Source: a bacterium (lineage in GTDB: Bacteria > Latescibacterota > UBA2968). Taken from it: 8,814 nt of DNA. Where the stretch lies: positions 1 to 8,814 of the forward strand of contig JAPUJS010000119.1 in assembly GCA_027296045.1 (NCBI GenBank), in the 5' to 3' direction. This document shows positions 1 to 6,333 of this stretch, piece after piece. The stretch's first letter is position 1. Every line of letters begins with the position of its first letter. The notes below the pieces were generated by a model. It saw nothing but the letters and a program-made list of their open reading frames with translations. It ran no database searches and had not been told where the DNA came from. The position numbers were made by a program, and so were the translations under genes.

Positions 1-100
1 GGAATGCGCTATGATGGGCGTTCCAAACGGATTTATGAAAGGCTACAAAGTAGGCTGCCGGGTAGGTGGCGTCAAGGCAAATCAGAAAGGTAGGTCCCTT

Positions 101-1432
101 ATGGCCGTTACAAGCGATTCTCAAACCGCTGCGATTCTGGAGCAGGACCGAAACCATGTCTGGCATCCCATGCTTCAGCATCGGGTGTTGGAAGAACAAG
201 ATTTGATGGTGATTGTGTCGGCAAAGGGATGTACAGTCGTGGATGGAGAAGGCAATGAATATCTCGACGGATATGGGGGGTTGTGGAATGTCAATGTGGG
301 CTACGGTCGTCCAGAGATTGCCGATGCGGTGTATGCGCAGATGCAGAAGATTTCGTATCTCTCCCAAATCCATGTCAACCAGCCTGCCGCTGAATTGGCC
401 GCCCGTCTGGCAGAAATTTTACCTGGAGATTTGAATCATTTCTTTTTTTGCAACAGTGGTTCAGAGGCCAATGAGTCGGCCTTGAAGATTGCAAGGCAGT
501 ATGCACAGCAGACGTTTCCGGGCGAAAATCGGTATAAGATTATCGCTCGCTATCAGGGCTATCACGGGTTCACATTTGGGGCGATGTCTGCAACTGGTCA
601 GGTGTCGCGAAAGAAGAAGTTTGGTCCGCTGGTACCGGGGTTTCTCCATGTGGAGCCGCCTCTCCATGGAATCAATAATGCCTCGGAGTTCGAGCGCGTG
701 ATTGAGCGAGAGGGGCCGGAGACCGTGGCGGCAGTGATTTTAGAACCGGTGATTGGTGGGGGTGGCGTTTTGGTACCGCCGGATGACTATTTGCCGCAGG
801 TGAGGGAGATTTGTGATCGCTATGGGGTTTTGATGATTCTGGACGAGGTGATCACGGGATTTGGGCGTACCGGCAAATTGTTTGCCTGCGAGCACTGGGG
901 GGTCGTGCCGGATATGATGTCGATTGCGAAGGGAGTGTCGAGCGGGTATTTGCCACTTGGGGCCTGTGCCGTAACTCCCAAGGTGTTTGATGCTTTTCTG
1001 GGAGATCCAGAGGAAGAGAAAGAGCTGTCTCAGGTTGCGACTTACGGCGGCCATCCTGTATGTTGCGCAGCTGCGCTTGCAAATCTGGATATTTTGTTGG
1101 GCGAGCGACTCTGGGAAAATTCGGCTGAGGTTGGCGCTTATCTTTTGGATCAGTTGAAGGGACTGGATTCTCCATTTATCGGAGAAGTACGGGGGAAGGG
1201 GTTGATGCTGGCTGTTGAGATGGTGGATGAAAGCGGCGAGATGCTGGATGCAGAGCGGACTGCACAGGTTCAGGCGGGAATTAAAGAAAGTCGAGTGCTG
1301 GTGGGCCGAATGAGCCATGTGATGGCAGGACCGGAGAGTATATTTATGCTGTCGCCACCTCTCATTTTAACGGAAGAAGAAGCAGATCAGATTGTTGCCG
1401 CATTTCGGAATGGGCTGATCAAGATTTCATAA
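101..1432 (+). CDS. Class III PLP-dependent aminotransferase, taurine/omega-amino acid--pyruvate type
   Basis: This 443-residue protein is a fold-type I aminotransferase that would move an amino group from an omega-amino donor to a keto acid such as pyruvate, in the cytosol. Family hallmarks are in order: WHPM near residue 21, GLWNVNVGYGR (60-70), NSGSEAN (118-124), YHG (154-156), LDEVITGFGRTG with Asp248 for the PLP ring nitrogen, and SIAKGVSSG with Lys277 as the Schiff-base lysine. The N-terminal WHPM...LDGYGGLW pattern resembles taurine--pyruvate aminotransferases, but substrate cannot be read from sequence. I chose ATG 101 over an in-frame ATG at 11 because GGTAGGT (89-95) precedes it at good spacing and the extra 30 residues do not look like this family. 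It is the first visible gene of the row. Its role may be to deaminate an amino-sugar derivative or to make an amino acid from a pathway aldehyde; both are inference. Confidence 0.93.
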   Translation: MAVTSDSQTAAILEQDRNHVWHPMLQHRVLEEQDLMVIVSAKGCTVVDGEGNEYLDGYGGLWNVNVGYGRPEIADAVYAQMQKISYLSQIHVNQPAAELAARLAEILPGDLNHFFFCNSGSEANESALKIARQYAQQTFPGENRYKIIARYQGYHGFTFGAMSATGQVSRKKKFGPLVPGFLHVEPPLHGINNASEFERVIEREGPETVAAVILEPVIGGGGVLVPPDDYLPQVREICDRYGVLMILDEVITGFGRTGKLFACEHWGVVPDMMSIAKGVSSGYLPLGACAVTPKVFDAFLGDPEEEKELSQVATYGGHPVCCAAALANLDILLGERLWENSAEVGAYLLDQLKGLDSPFIGEVRGKGLMLAVEMVDESGEMLDAERTAQVQAGIKESRVLVGRMSHVMAGPESIFMLSPPLILTEEEADQIVAAFRNGLIKIS

Positions 1433-1444
1433 ACCAGAAGGCGT

Positions 1445-1525
1445 ATGATTATGAAAACAATACAGGAGGTAACACTGGTTGCTGGAGAAACCGTTGAGGT
1501 TTCTTTTCAAGGAGTGACAGCATGA
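1445..1525 (+). CDS. Possible 26-residue leader ORF overlapping the next start codon
   Basis: A short ATG-initiated frame fills the spacer between the aminotransferase and the aldo/keto reductase. Its TGA overlaps the next ATG as ATGA (1522-1525), the classic geometry for translational coupling. AGAAGG lies just upstream at 1436-1441 as a weak ribosome binding site, and a second in-frame ATG is at 1451. The peptide includes VTLVAGETVEVSF, which reads like a beta strand pair from a sandwich domain, so it could be the last scrap of a lost gene. The frame is the same as that of the aminotransferase, continuing after its TAA. A frame this short can be open by chance, so it may not be translated. 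No function is assigned. Confidence 0.27.
   Translation: MIMKTIQEVTLVAGETVEVSFQGVTA
1509..1514 (+). promoter_or_regulatory. Ribosome binding site of the aldo/keto reductase
   Basis: AAGGAG sits 7 nt before ATG 1522 and fixes that start. It is separate from a stronger AGGAGGT at 1464-1470, which is too far upstream (51 nt) to serve this start. Confidence 0.75.
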
Positions 1526-2505
1526 AGTATCAAACTTTGGGGCAAACTGGTTTGCAGGTTTCAGAAGTCGGGCTGGGCGCGTACCCCATTGCCAGGCAGC
1601 AGCAGCGAGGGGACGGATCGATTGAAGTCTGGACAGGTGCCAGCGATGACGAGTCGATTGCACTGATTCATCGGTGCGAGGAACTGGGCGTTAACTTGCT
1701 GGATTCGGCCGAAGGGTATGGCGCCGGACACAGCGAAGAACTGGTTGGCCAGGCGTTGCAGGGGCGGCGGGACAAGTGGGTTATTGCGACTAAGGTGCAA
1801 CCCAATCGGGGGATTGATAAAGATCAGCCCGATGAAGATGCTGTTCGAAAGCGCATTGTCGAGGCGTGTGAGGCCAGCCTTCAGCGGATGCAGACCGACT
1901 ATATAGATGTTTATCAGCTCCACTCGATTCCGCATGACTGGGCCATGTCTGCGGTGATGGAGACGCTGGCAAAGCTGAAGGCGGACGGCAAGATTCGGTG
2001 GTACGGTATTTCAACCAACAATCGAGAGGCAATTGATCGGCTTCGGGAATTGGGACCGATTGACGTGTTACAGATCGGATATAATTTATTGGAGCGGAGC
2101 GCCGATGAATTGCTGCACTGGGCAAAGACGGAAAATATCGGAACGCTCATCCGCGTGCCCCTGGCCAAAGGGCAACTGACGGGTAAGTACTTTGGAGAAA
2201 ATGCCGAACAGATTCCCGAAAACGATCTCCGCTATGAACGGTTTCAACGGCCCGAAGTGCAGGATGGATTGAAAAAATTACCACAGCTCCTGTTCTTGCA
2301 AACACCCCAGCGAACGATGGCACAGGCCGCCCTCCGATTTGTCCTGGATCATCCAGGCGTGTCGTGTGTGATCGCAGGGGCAAAAAACCGCCAGCAGGTA
2401 GAAGACAATACCGCCACTTCTAAACTCCCCCCTTTAAACGAAGAAGAACTGACGAAAGCTTTACCCATTGCAGACACAGTCGGCACGGCCAGATGGAGCG
2501 GCTAA
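1522..2505 (+). CDS. Aldo/keto reductase family oxidoreductase
   Basis: This 327-residue cytosolic (beta/alpha)8-barrel enzyme would interconvert an aldehyde or ketone and an alcohol with NAD(P)H. The catalytic tetrad is readable: Asp61 and Tyr66 in LLDSAEGYGAGHSEE, Lys91 in VIATKVQ, and His134 in YQLHSIP. The N-terminal YQTLGQTGLQVSEVGLG and the C-terminal cofactor stretch CVIAGAKNRQQVEDN are also typical, and the length is normal. AAGGAG 7 nt upstream supports the ATG start. It has the look of the sugar-associated AKR groups often found beside Gfo/Idh genes; I see no C-terminal iron-sulfur cluster motif. In this operon it most likely reduces or oxidises a sugar-derived carbonyl. The precise substrate and its preference for NADH or NADPH are not readable from the sequence. 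Confidence 0.94.
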   Translation: MKYQTLGQTGLQVSEVGLGAYPIARQQQRGDGSIEVWTGASDDESIALIHRCEELGVNLLDSAEGYGAGHSEELVGQALQGRRDKWVIATKVQPNRGIDKDQPDEDAVRKRIVEACEASLQRMQTDYIDVYQLHSIPHDWAMSAVMETLAKLKADGKIRWYGISTNNREAIDRLRELGPIDVLQIGYNLLERSADELLHWAKTENIGTLIRVPLAKGQLTGKYFGENAEQIPENDLRYERFQRPEVQDGLKKLPQLLFLQTPQRTMAQAALRFVLDHPGVSCVIAGAKNRQQVEDNTATSKLPPLNEEELTKALPIADTVGTARWSG

Positions 2506-2510
2506 GCACA

Positions 2511-2517
2511 GGAGGAG
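2511..2517 (+). promoter_or_regulatory. Strong Shine-Dalgarno-like site with no obvious large gene
   Basis: GGAGGAG lies 5 nt after the stop of the aldo/keto reductase and about 100 nt before the next annotated start, so it cannot serve that gene. The only start at proper distance is TTG 2523, which opens a 31-codon frame. The match may be chance in purine-rich DNA. Confidence 0.35.
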
Positions 2518-2522
2518 AAACA

Positions 2523-2618
2523 TTGGGTGGTGTGTGGACGGGATCTGTGGCCCTCTTTGGAAAGGGGATAGAGAAGGGTTTCGTGGCCCTTCGTGATCCA
2601 GCACACAAGGAGACATAA
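2523..2618 (+). CDS. Possible 31-residue leader ORF abutting the dehydratase start
   Basis: A TTG-initiated frame runs through the whole spacer and ends in TAA at 2616-2618, directly against ATG 2619. Its start is 7 nt from GGAGG (2511-2515), the best-placed ribosome binding site of any small frame here. The peptide is basic and contains VAL twice, encoded by two copies of GTGGCCCT (2547-2554 and 2583-2590) set 36 nt apart in the same frame. The last codons AAG GAG overlap the next gene's ribosome binding site, so translating it would cover and then release that site. I recognise no family. A TTG start and short length keep confidence low; the alternative is an untranslated spacer. Confidence 0.3.
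   Translation: MGGVWTGSVALFGKGIEKGFVALRDPAHKET
2607..2612 (+). promoter_or_regulatory. Ribosome binding site of the first dehydratase
   Basis: AAGGAG lies 6 nt before ATG 2619 and supports that start. Confidence 0.75.
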
Positions 2619-3758
2619 ATGAAGATTACCGCTTTAAAAACATTTGTCGTCCCTCCTGCAGGCAATTTTTTTGTCAAGGTAGAAACGGACGAAGGTCTCT
2701 ATGGCATCGGTGAAGCAGGATTGAAACGCCGGGGCGCGGCCATTGGAGAAGTGATCCGCTCCTTTTCACCAGACGTCATTGGACAGGATCCTTTTCGGAT
2801 TGAGTATCTGTGGCAGGTGATGTTCCGGGGCGGATTTTTCCCGGGTGGGGTTGTGCAAAGTGCGGCCGTCAGCGCGGTGGATATCGCGCTGTGGGATTTG
2901 AAAGGGAAGGCGCTGGGCGTGCCCGTTTATGAATTGCTTGGAGGGCGAACCCGAGACAAAGTGGTTTGCTACCCGCATGTGGGAGGCAGAAATCGGATCG
3001 ATTCCCTGGTCGAAGGGTGCAGGCAAAAGGCCGAGGAGGGGTGGAAGTTTGTGCGATGGGGGATGTCCGATCCGGAAGGGGATGACGTATTCGAGCCCGC
3101 CCGGGCCGTCCGGTTTGGGATCGAGCAGGTGAAGGCGGTTCGAGAGGCACTGGGAGACGAGATGGAGATTTGTGTGGATGTGCACACCCGGTTGGATCCG
3201 GCCGCCAGTATTGCATTTTGTAAGGGCGTGGAGGCCTACCGTCCGTTTTTTGTTGAAGATCCGCTTCGCAGTGAAAATACCCAGAGCCTGCGGATGATTC
3301 GGCAGCAAACGTCTGTGCCGATTGCGGTGGGAGAACAGTTTGATAGCAAATGGAAGTTCCAGCAAGTGATCGAAGAAGACCTGATGGATTATTGCCGGGT
3401 GGACCTGTGTATTGCGGGTGGTTTGACGGAGGCCAAGAAGATTGCGGGGTGGTGTGAGACGCACTACATTTACCTGGTGCCACACAACCCGCTTGGGCCT
3501 GTATCCACGGCTGCTTGTTTACACCTGTGTTTGGCATCCTCTCTGGTTGGGGTTCAGGAATTGCCCAGGCCTCCTATGTCCTCTTTGACAGACGTGTTTC
3601 CCAAGCAGATGCCTTTTGAAGATGGTTATTTGCTGGTGCCCGAAGGGCCAGGGTTGGGCATCGAGCTTAACGAGGAGGCCCTAAAAAGTATGGCGCCTCC
3701 CGAACCCAGAACGGGTGCCGGGTTTCGGCGAGACGATGGATCGTATACAAACTGGTAA
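2619..3758 (+). CDS. Acid-sugar dehydratase, enolase superfamily (D-galactonate dehydratase-like)
   Basis: This 379-residue cytosolic enzyme would remove water from a sugar acid to give a 2-keto-3-deoxy acid, using Mg2+. The active-site set is complete: metal ligands Asp187, Glu213 and Glu239; His189 of the D-x-H motif (CVDVHTRL) as acid; His289 (VPHNPLGP) as base; and Glu314 (VQE). These match the positions I recall for E. coli DgoD (183, 185, 209, 235, 285, 310) with a constant offset of 4. Further DgoD-like traits are RGGFFPGG near 70-77, IALWDLKGKALGVPVYELLGG (89-109), and a C-terminus ending in RRDDGSYTNW. By hand alignment an Arg (146) stands where DgoD has a Lys on an inner barrel strand, so the true substrate may differ from galactonate. 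It is followed by a strong inverted repeat and then the Gfo/Idh gene. Alternatives are gluconate, rhamnonate or another acid-sugar specificity. Confidence 0.92.
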   Translation: MKITALKTFVVPPAGNFFVKVETDEGLYGIGEAGLKRRGAAIGEVIRSFSPDVIGQDPFRIEYLWQVMFRGGFFPGGVVQSAAVSAVDIALWDLKGKALGVPVYELLGGRTRDKVVCYPHVGGRNRIDSLVEGCRQKAEEGWKFVRWGMSDPEGDDVFEPARAVRFGIEQVKAVREALGDEMEICVDVHTRLDPAASIAFCKGVEAYRPFFVEDPLRSENTQSLRMIRQQTSVPIAVGEQFDSKWKFQQVIEEDLMDYCRVDLCIAGGLTEAKKIAGWCETHYIYLVPHNPLGPVSTAACLHLCLASSLVGVQELPRPPMSSLTDVFPKQMPFEDGYLLVPEGPGLGIELNEEALKSMAPPEPRTGAGFRRDDGSYTNW

Positions 3759-3778
3759 GGGAATGGTTTTGATTTTGA

Positions 3779-3812
3779 GATCAAGGTTCAAAGGTTGCTT
3801 TGGACCTTGATC
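3779..3812 (+). promoter_or_regulatory. 15-bp inverted repeat / RNA hairpin before the Gfo/Idh gene
   Basis: The left arm GATCAAGGTTCAAAG (3779-3793) pairs with CTTTGGACCTTGATC (3798-3812) across a 4-nt loop GTTG. All 15 positions pair, with a single U-G wobble. It starts 20 nt after the first dehydratase stop and ends 7 nt before the GGAGG of the next gene. The tail after the stem is CTGTTTT, a poor U-tract, and the stem is not GC-rich, so a full terminator is doubtful. It could be an attenuator, an mRNA processing or stability hairpin that sets unequal expression of the two operon halves, or a palindromic DNA operator. The structure is directly visible; the role is inference. Confidence 0.75.
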
Positions 3813-3819
3813 CTGTTTT

Positions 3820-3824
3820 GGAGG
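3820..3824 (+). promoter_or_regulatory. Ribosome binding site that fixes the Gfo/Idh start
   Basis: GGAGG is 5 nt before ATG 3830. An upstream in-frame TTG at 3800 falls inside the right arm of the hairpin and has no ribosome binding site, so ATG 3830 is preferred. Confidence 0.8.
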
Positions 3825-3829
3825 TGGCT

Positions 3830-5092
3830 ATGGCTTCGGAAGTTCGAATTGGGATTATCGGGTGTGCCCGTATTTTAAATGCCCATTTGCGAGGATTTAA
3901 GACGTTACAGGAGAACGGGTACGGCGATCTGTTCCGGATTACGGCGCTTTGTGCCCGAAAAGAAGAAGATGCACACCGGTTTCGGGTTCGTGGGGAGGGG
4001 CCGGGGCCCCGTCCGGCACCGGTGGACGCCCCGAACGATCCGTTAAATGCGCCCCATTCCTATATTGGTGACCTGCATCCGGATCAGGAGACGGAGGTGT
4101 TTACGGATTACCGGGAGATGTTGGAGAAGGGATCTGTGGACGCGGTCTGCATTTTGACGGGGCACGACAATCACCATAGTATTGCAATCGATGCGATGCG
4201 GGCGGGCAAACATGTGTCGGTGGAGAAACCGATGGCTATTTCAGTGAAGGCCGCTCAGCGTATGTGTGAGGTTGCAGATGAAACCGGAAAGGTTTTGAGC
4301 ATTGACGAGAATGTAAATTTCAATCCGGCAACCTGGGCAAGCCATTGGGCGGTGGACGAGGGGTTTATTGGAGCGGTCCAGATGGTGTATCGAGGCGTGA
4401 TCGGATTTCGGAATTCGCGACCGGATCTGGTGGCCGCGCGAACCCCCTGGCGGCAGTCGAAGCTGGGTGCCGGAGGGGGTGTCGCGATTGATCTGGGGGT
4501 GCATCTGTTTAACGGGGTGCGAACAATTTGCGGACCGATCCAGTCTGTCCAGGCGGTGTGGCGCACCCTGGAATCCACGCGGGTGTTGATGGCCGATGAT
4601 GACAGCGAAGTGGTGGATCAATTTGAAAATCAAGTGGACGATGCGTTTTTTACCAATTTTGAGTTTGAGAATGGCGCCATCGGTCATATGGCCGTTTCCC
4701 GAAGCGCCCGAGGAATCCAGATTGGTGTGCCGGGCGGCACCAATGTGTGGGGAACGCAGGGCGCGATTTCAGACGGGCAGTTATTTGATGAGGATGGTGT
4801 TTCTGAAGATGTGGAAGAACGGTTTCGACACGAGGCCCCTCAGGAACGGTTGGAGCAGGTGATGCCCAACGGCCTGACCGATGCTTTTGCCCTGGAGAAT
4901 TTGAACTGGTTGCAGGCCATCCGAGACGGTACGCCGGTTCAGATGACGGGGGAGGAAGGGACGATTGATCTGGCACTGAGTTATGCCATTTTGGAATCCG
5001 GTCTTATTGGAAGGGCAGTGACGTTAGAGGAAATGTTGCGTGGAGACGTAGATGGCTATCAGCAAGAGATCAATGAGTATTATCAATTGTAG
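3830..5092 (+). CDS. Gfo/Idh/MocA family NAD(P)-dependent oxidoreductase
   Basis: This 420-residue protein has an N-terminal Rossmann domain and a C-terminal Gfo/Idh/MocA alpha/beta domain, and would oxidise or reduce a hydroxyl of a sugar, inositol or sugar derivative. The dinucleotide motif is IGIIGCARI (7-15), where the usual second glycine of GxGxxG is Ala13, a variant seen in several subfamilies of this group. The catalytic Lys133 lies in VEKP (131-134). GGGVAIDLGVHL (215-226) supplies the usual Asp221 and His225. A Pro/Gly-rich segment at about 52-76 separates the early Rossmann strands. There is no signal peptide, so it acts in the cytosol. It lies between the two dehydratases, which suggests it makes the lactone or keto-sugar that one of them later uses; that order is inference and the substrate is unknown. 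Confidence 0.94.
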   Translation: MASEVRIGIIGCARILNAHLRGFKTLQENGYGDLFRITALCARKEEDAHRFRVRGEGPGPRPAPVDAPNDPLNAPHSYIGDLHPDQETEVFTDYREMLEKGSVDAVCILTGHDNHHSIAIDAMRAGKHVSVEKPMAISVKAAQRMCEVADETGKVLSIDENVNFNPATWASHWAVDEGFIGAVQMVYRGVIGFRNSRPDLVAARTPWRQSKLGAGGGVAIDLGVHLFNGVRTICGPIQSVQAVWRTLESTRVLMADDDSEVVDQFENQVDDAFFTNFEFENGAIGHMAVSRSARGIQIGVPGGTNVWGTQGAISDGQLFDEDGVSEDVEERFRHEAPQERLEQVMPNGLTDAFALENLNWLQAIRDGTPVQMTGEEGTIDLALSYAILESGLIGRAVTLEEMLRGDVDGYQQEINEYYQL

Positions 5093-5146
5093 GCAAATAT
5101 TCAGTGGTGGGCACAATATCTGCCCGATCAGCCGGCGGTTCAGGCC

Positions 5147-5151
5147 AGGAG
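5147..5151 (+). promoter_or_regulatory. Ribosome binding site of the second dehydratase
   Basis: AGGAG lies 6 nt before ATG 5158. The surrounding GGAGTGACGCATGAA is nearly the same as the start region of the aldo/keto reductase, which has one extra A. Confidence 0.75.
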
Positions 5152-5157
5152 TGACGC

Positions 5158-6297
5158 ATGAAAATTGTGGATGTGAAAGCGATGACATTGAAGGGATATA
5201 AGGACTGGAATTATGTGAAGGTAGAGACGGATGAGGGGATTTCTGGAATCGGAGAGGCGCACCCCGGAGAAGGCATTAGCGATGCCGTTGTAAAGCGCCT
5301 GAAGCCATTGATTGTGGGGAAAGACCCGCGCAATGTAGAACCGCTTTATACCCATATGATCGACCGGACGATCGGGCAATCTTCCGGGGGAATCATGGTG
5401 GGTGCGATCGGGGGGGTAGAAACGGCACTGTGGGACGTAGCGGGGAAGGCGATCGGTGTGCCGGTCTATCAACTGCTGGGCGGGAAATATCGGGATCGAC
5501 TCCGGGTGTATGCAGATGTGGGCAGAGGTCGAAACCGGACGAATACGCCGGAAGCCTGGGCAGAACGGGCGAAAGAGGGTGTGGCAGATGGGTTTCAGTC
5601 GATCAAATTTGATATCGATGGCTCGGCGAACGAGTTGCAGCACGATCCCGTGGACCGGGGGTTAAGTCTGGCGGAATTGGACAAGATGGAGGCGCTGGTG
5701 GCCGCGGTTCGGGAAGCGATTGGATACGAGATCGACCTGTGCATCGACTGCCATGGGAAATACAATGTGCGAGATGTGATTCTTCTTGCACAACGGTTGG
5801 AGAAGTTTCAGTTGATGTTTTTGGAAGATCCGGTGCCGCCAGAAAATATCGAAGCGATGGGGAAGGTGACGGCCTCGACGTCCATCCCGATCTGCACGGG
5901 AGAGTGGGTGCATCGGCGGGATGGGTTCCGGCGGTTGATCGAGACACAGGCGTGTGATATGCTACATATTGATATTTCGTCTACCGGTGGAATTTTGGAA
6001 GGAAAGAAGATCGCCGATTTGGCGGATTTGTATTATATGCCGGCGGCTTTCCACAATATTGTGTCGCCGCTCGGGATGGTGGCTTCGGCCCATGCGGCAG
6101 CGGCCGTGCGGAATTTGCACGCGATCGAATTGCCGTATCATGCAGACCAGGTTGATTGGCGGTGGGAGTTGGTGGATTCGGGGGAACCGCTGATTCAAGA
6201 GGGTGAATTTGTGCTGCCGCAGGGGCCGGGACTCGGGGTTTCTTTTAACGAAGATTTGGCGCGAGAACACCTGAAGGAAGGCTACAGCTTCTTTTAA
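5158..6297 (+). CDS. Second acid-sugar dehydratase, enolase superfamily (MR/MLE-type)
   Basis: This 379-residue enzyme is a paralogue of the dehydratase at 2619-3758 and would also form a 2-keto-3-deoxy sugar acid with Mg2+. Its active-site set is Asp197, His199 (CIDCHGKYN), Glu223 (FLEDPVPPEN), Glu249 (CTGEW), His299 (AFHNIVSP) and Glu324 (IELP). The gaps between these residues equal those of the first enzyme exactly. Differences are in the substrate-facing parts: the N-terminal capping loop reads LKGYKDWNYV, about ten extra residues lie near 153-172, and the inner strand carries IKFD with Lys150, where the first enzyme has Arg. This suggests a different substrate, or a different epimer, rather than redundancy. 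It is 65 nt after the Gfo/Idh gene and 36 nt before the isomerase gene. The name galactonate dehydratase would be over-precise. Confidence 0.91.
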   Translation: MKIVDVKAMTLKGYKDWNYVKVETDEGISGIGEAHPGEGISDAVVKRLKPLIVGKDPRNVEPLYTHMIDRTIGQSSGGIMVGAIGGVETALWDVAGKAIGVPVYQLLGGKYRDRLRVYADVGRGRNRTNTPEAWAERAKEGVADGFQSIKFDIDGSANELQHDPVDRGLSLAELDKMEALVAAVREAIGYEIDLCIDCHGKYNVRDVILLAQRLEKFQLMFLEDPVPPENIEAMGKVTASTSIPICTGEWVHRRDGFRRLIETQACDMLHIDISSTGGILEGKKIADLADLYYMPAAFHNIVSPLGMVASAHAAAAVRNLHAIELPYHADQVDWRWELVDSGEPLIQEGEFVLPQGPGLGVSFNEDLAREHLKEGYSFF

Positions 6298-6333
6298 TGG
6301 GCTAGAGGTCGTTTAATCGAAAGGGGCAGGATT

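Noticed and set aside
11..100. N-terminal extension of the aminotransferase from ATG 11
   Set aside because: The extra 30 residues are basic and unlike the family, and ATG 101 has a ribosome binding site at good spacing.
740..1318. 192-codon minus-strand frame opposite the aminotransferase
   Set aside because: No motif or plausible start site, and it lies fully within a gene with complete catalytic motifs.
2551..2567. Imperfect stem CCCTCTT/AAGGGG in the second spacer
   Set aside because: Six pairs with a bulge, no U-run, and it sits within a possible small open frame.
2766..3537. Long minus-strand open frames opposite the first dehydratase (239 and 222 codons)
   Set aside because: Their translations are rich in Pro, Arg, His and Ser with no domain motifs. 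They mirror the codon bias of the real gene on the other strand.
3800..3829. TTG 3800 as the Gfo/Idh start
   Set aside because: It lies in the arm of the inverted repeat without a ribosome binding site, while ATG 3830 follows GGAGG by 5 nt and the Rossmann motif begins right after it.
3991..4017. GC-rich palindrome GGGGCCCC within the Gfo/Idh gene
   Set aside because: Explained by Gly/Pro codons of the loop following the early Rossmann strands, a segment common in this family.
5088..5119. Possible internal promoter (TTGTAG with a downstream CACAAT/ACAATA)
   Set aside because: Both boxes match the consensus poorly, and such matches are frequent by chance.
5109..5125. Small hairpin GGGCA/TGCCC with a 7-nt loop between Gfo/Idh and the second dehydratase
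   Set aside because: Only 5 base pairs and no U-run; too weak to call a terminator or regulator.
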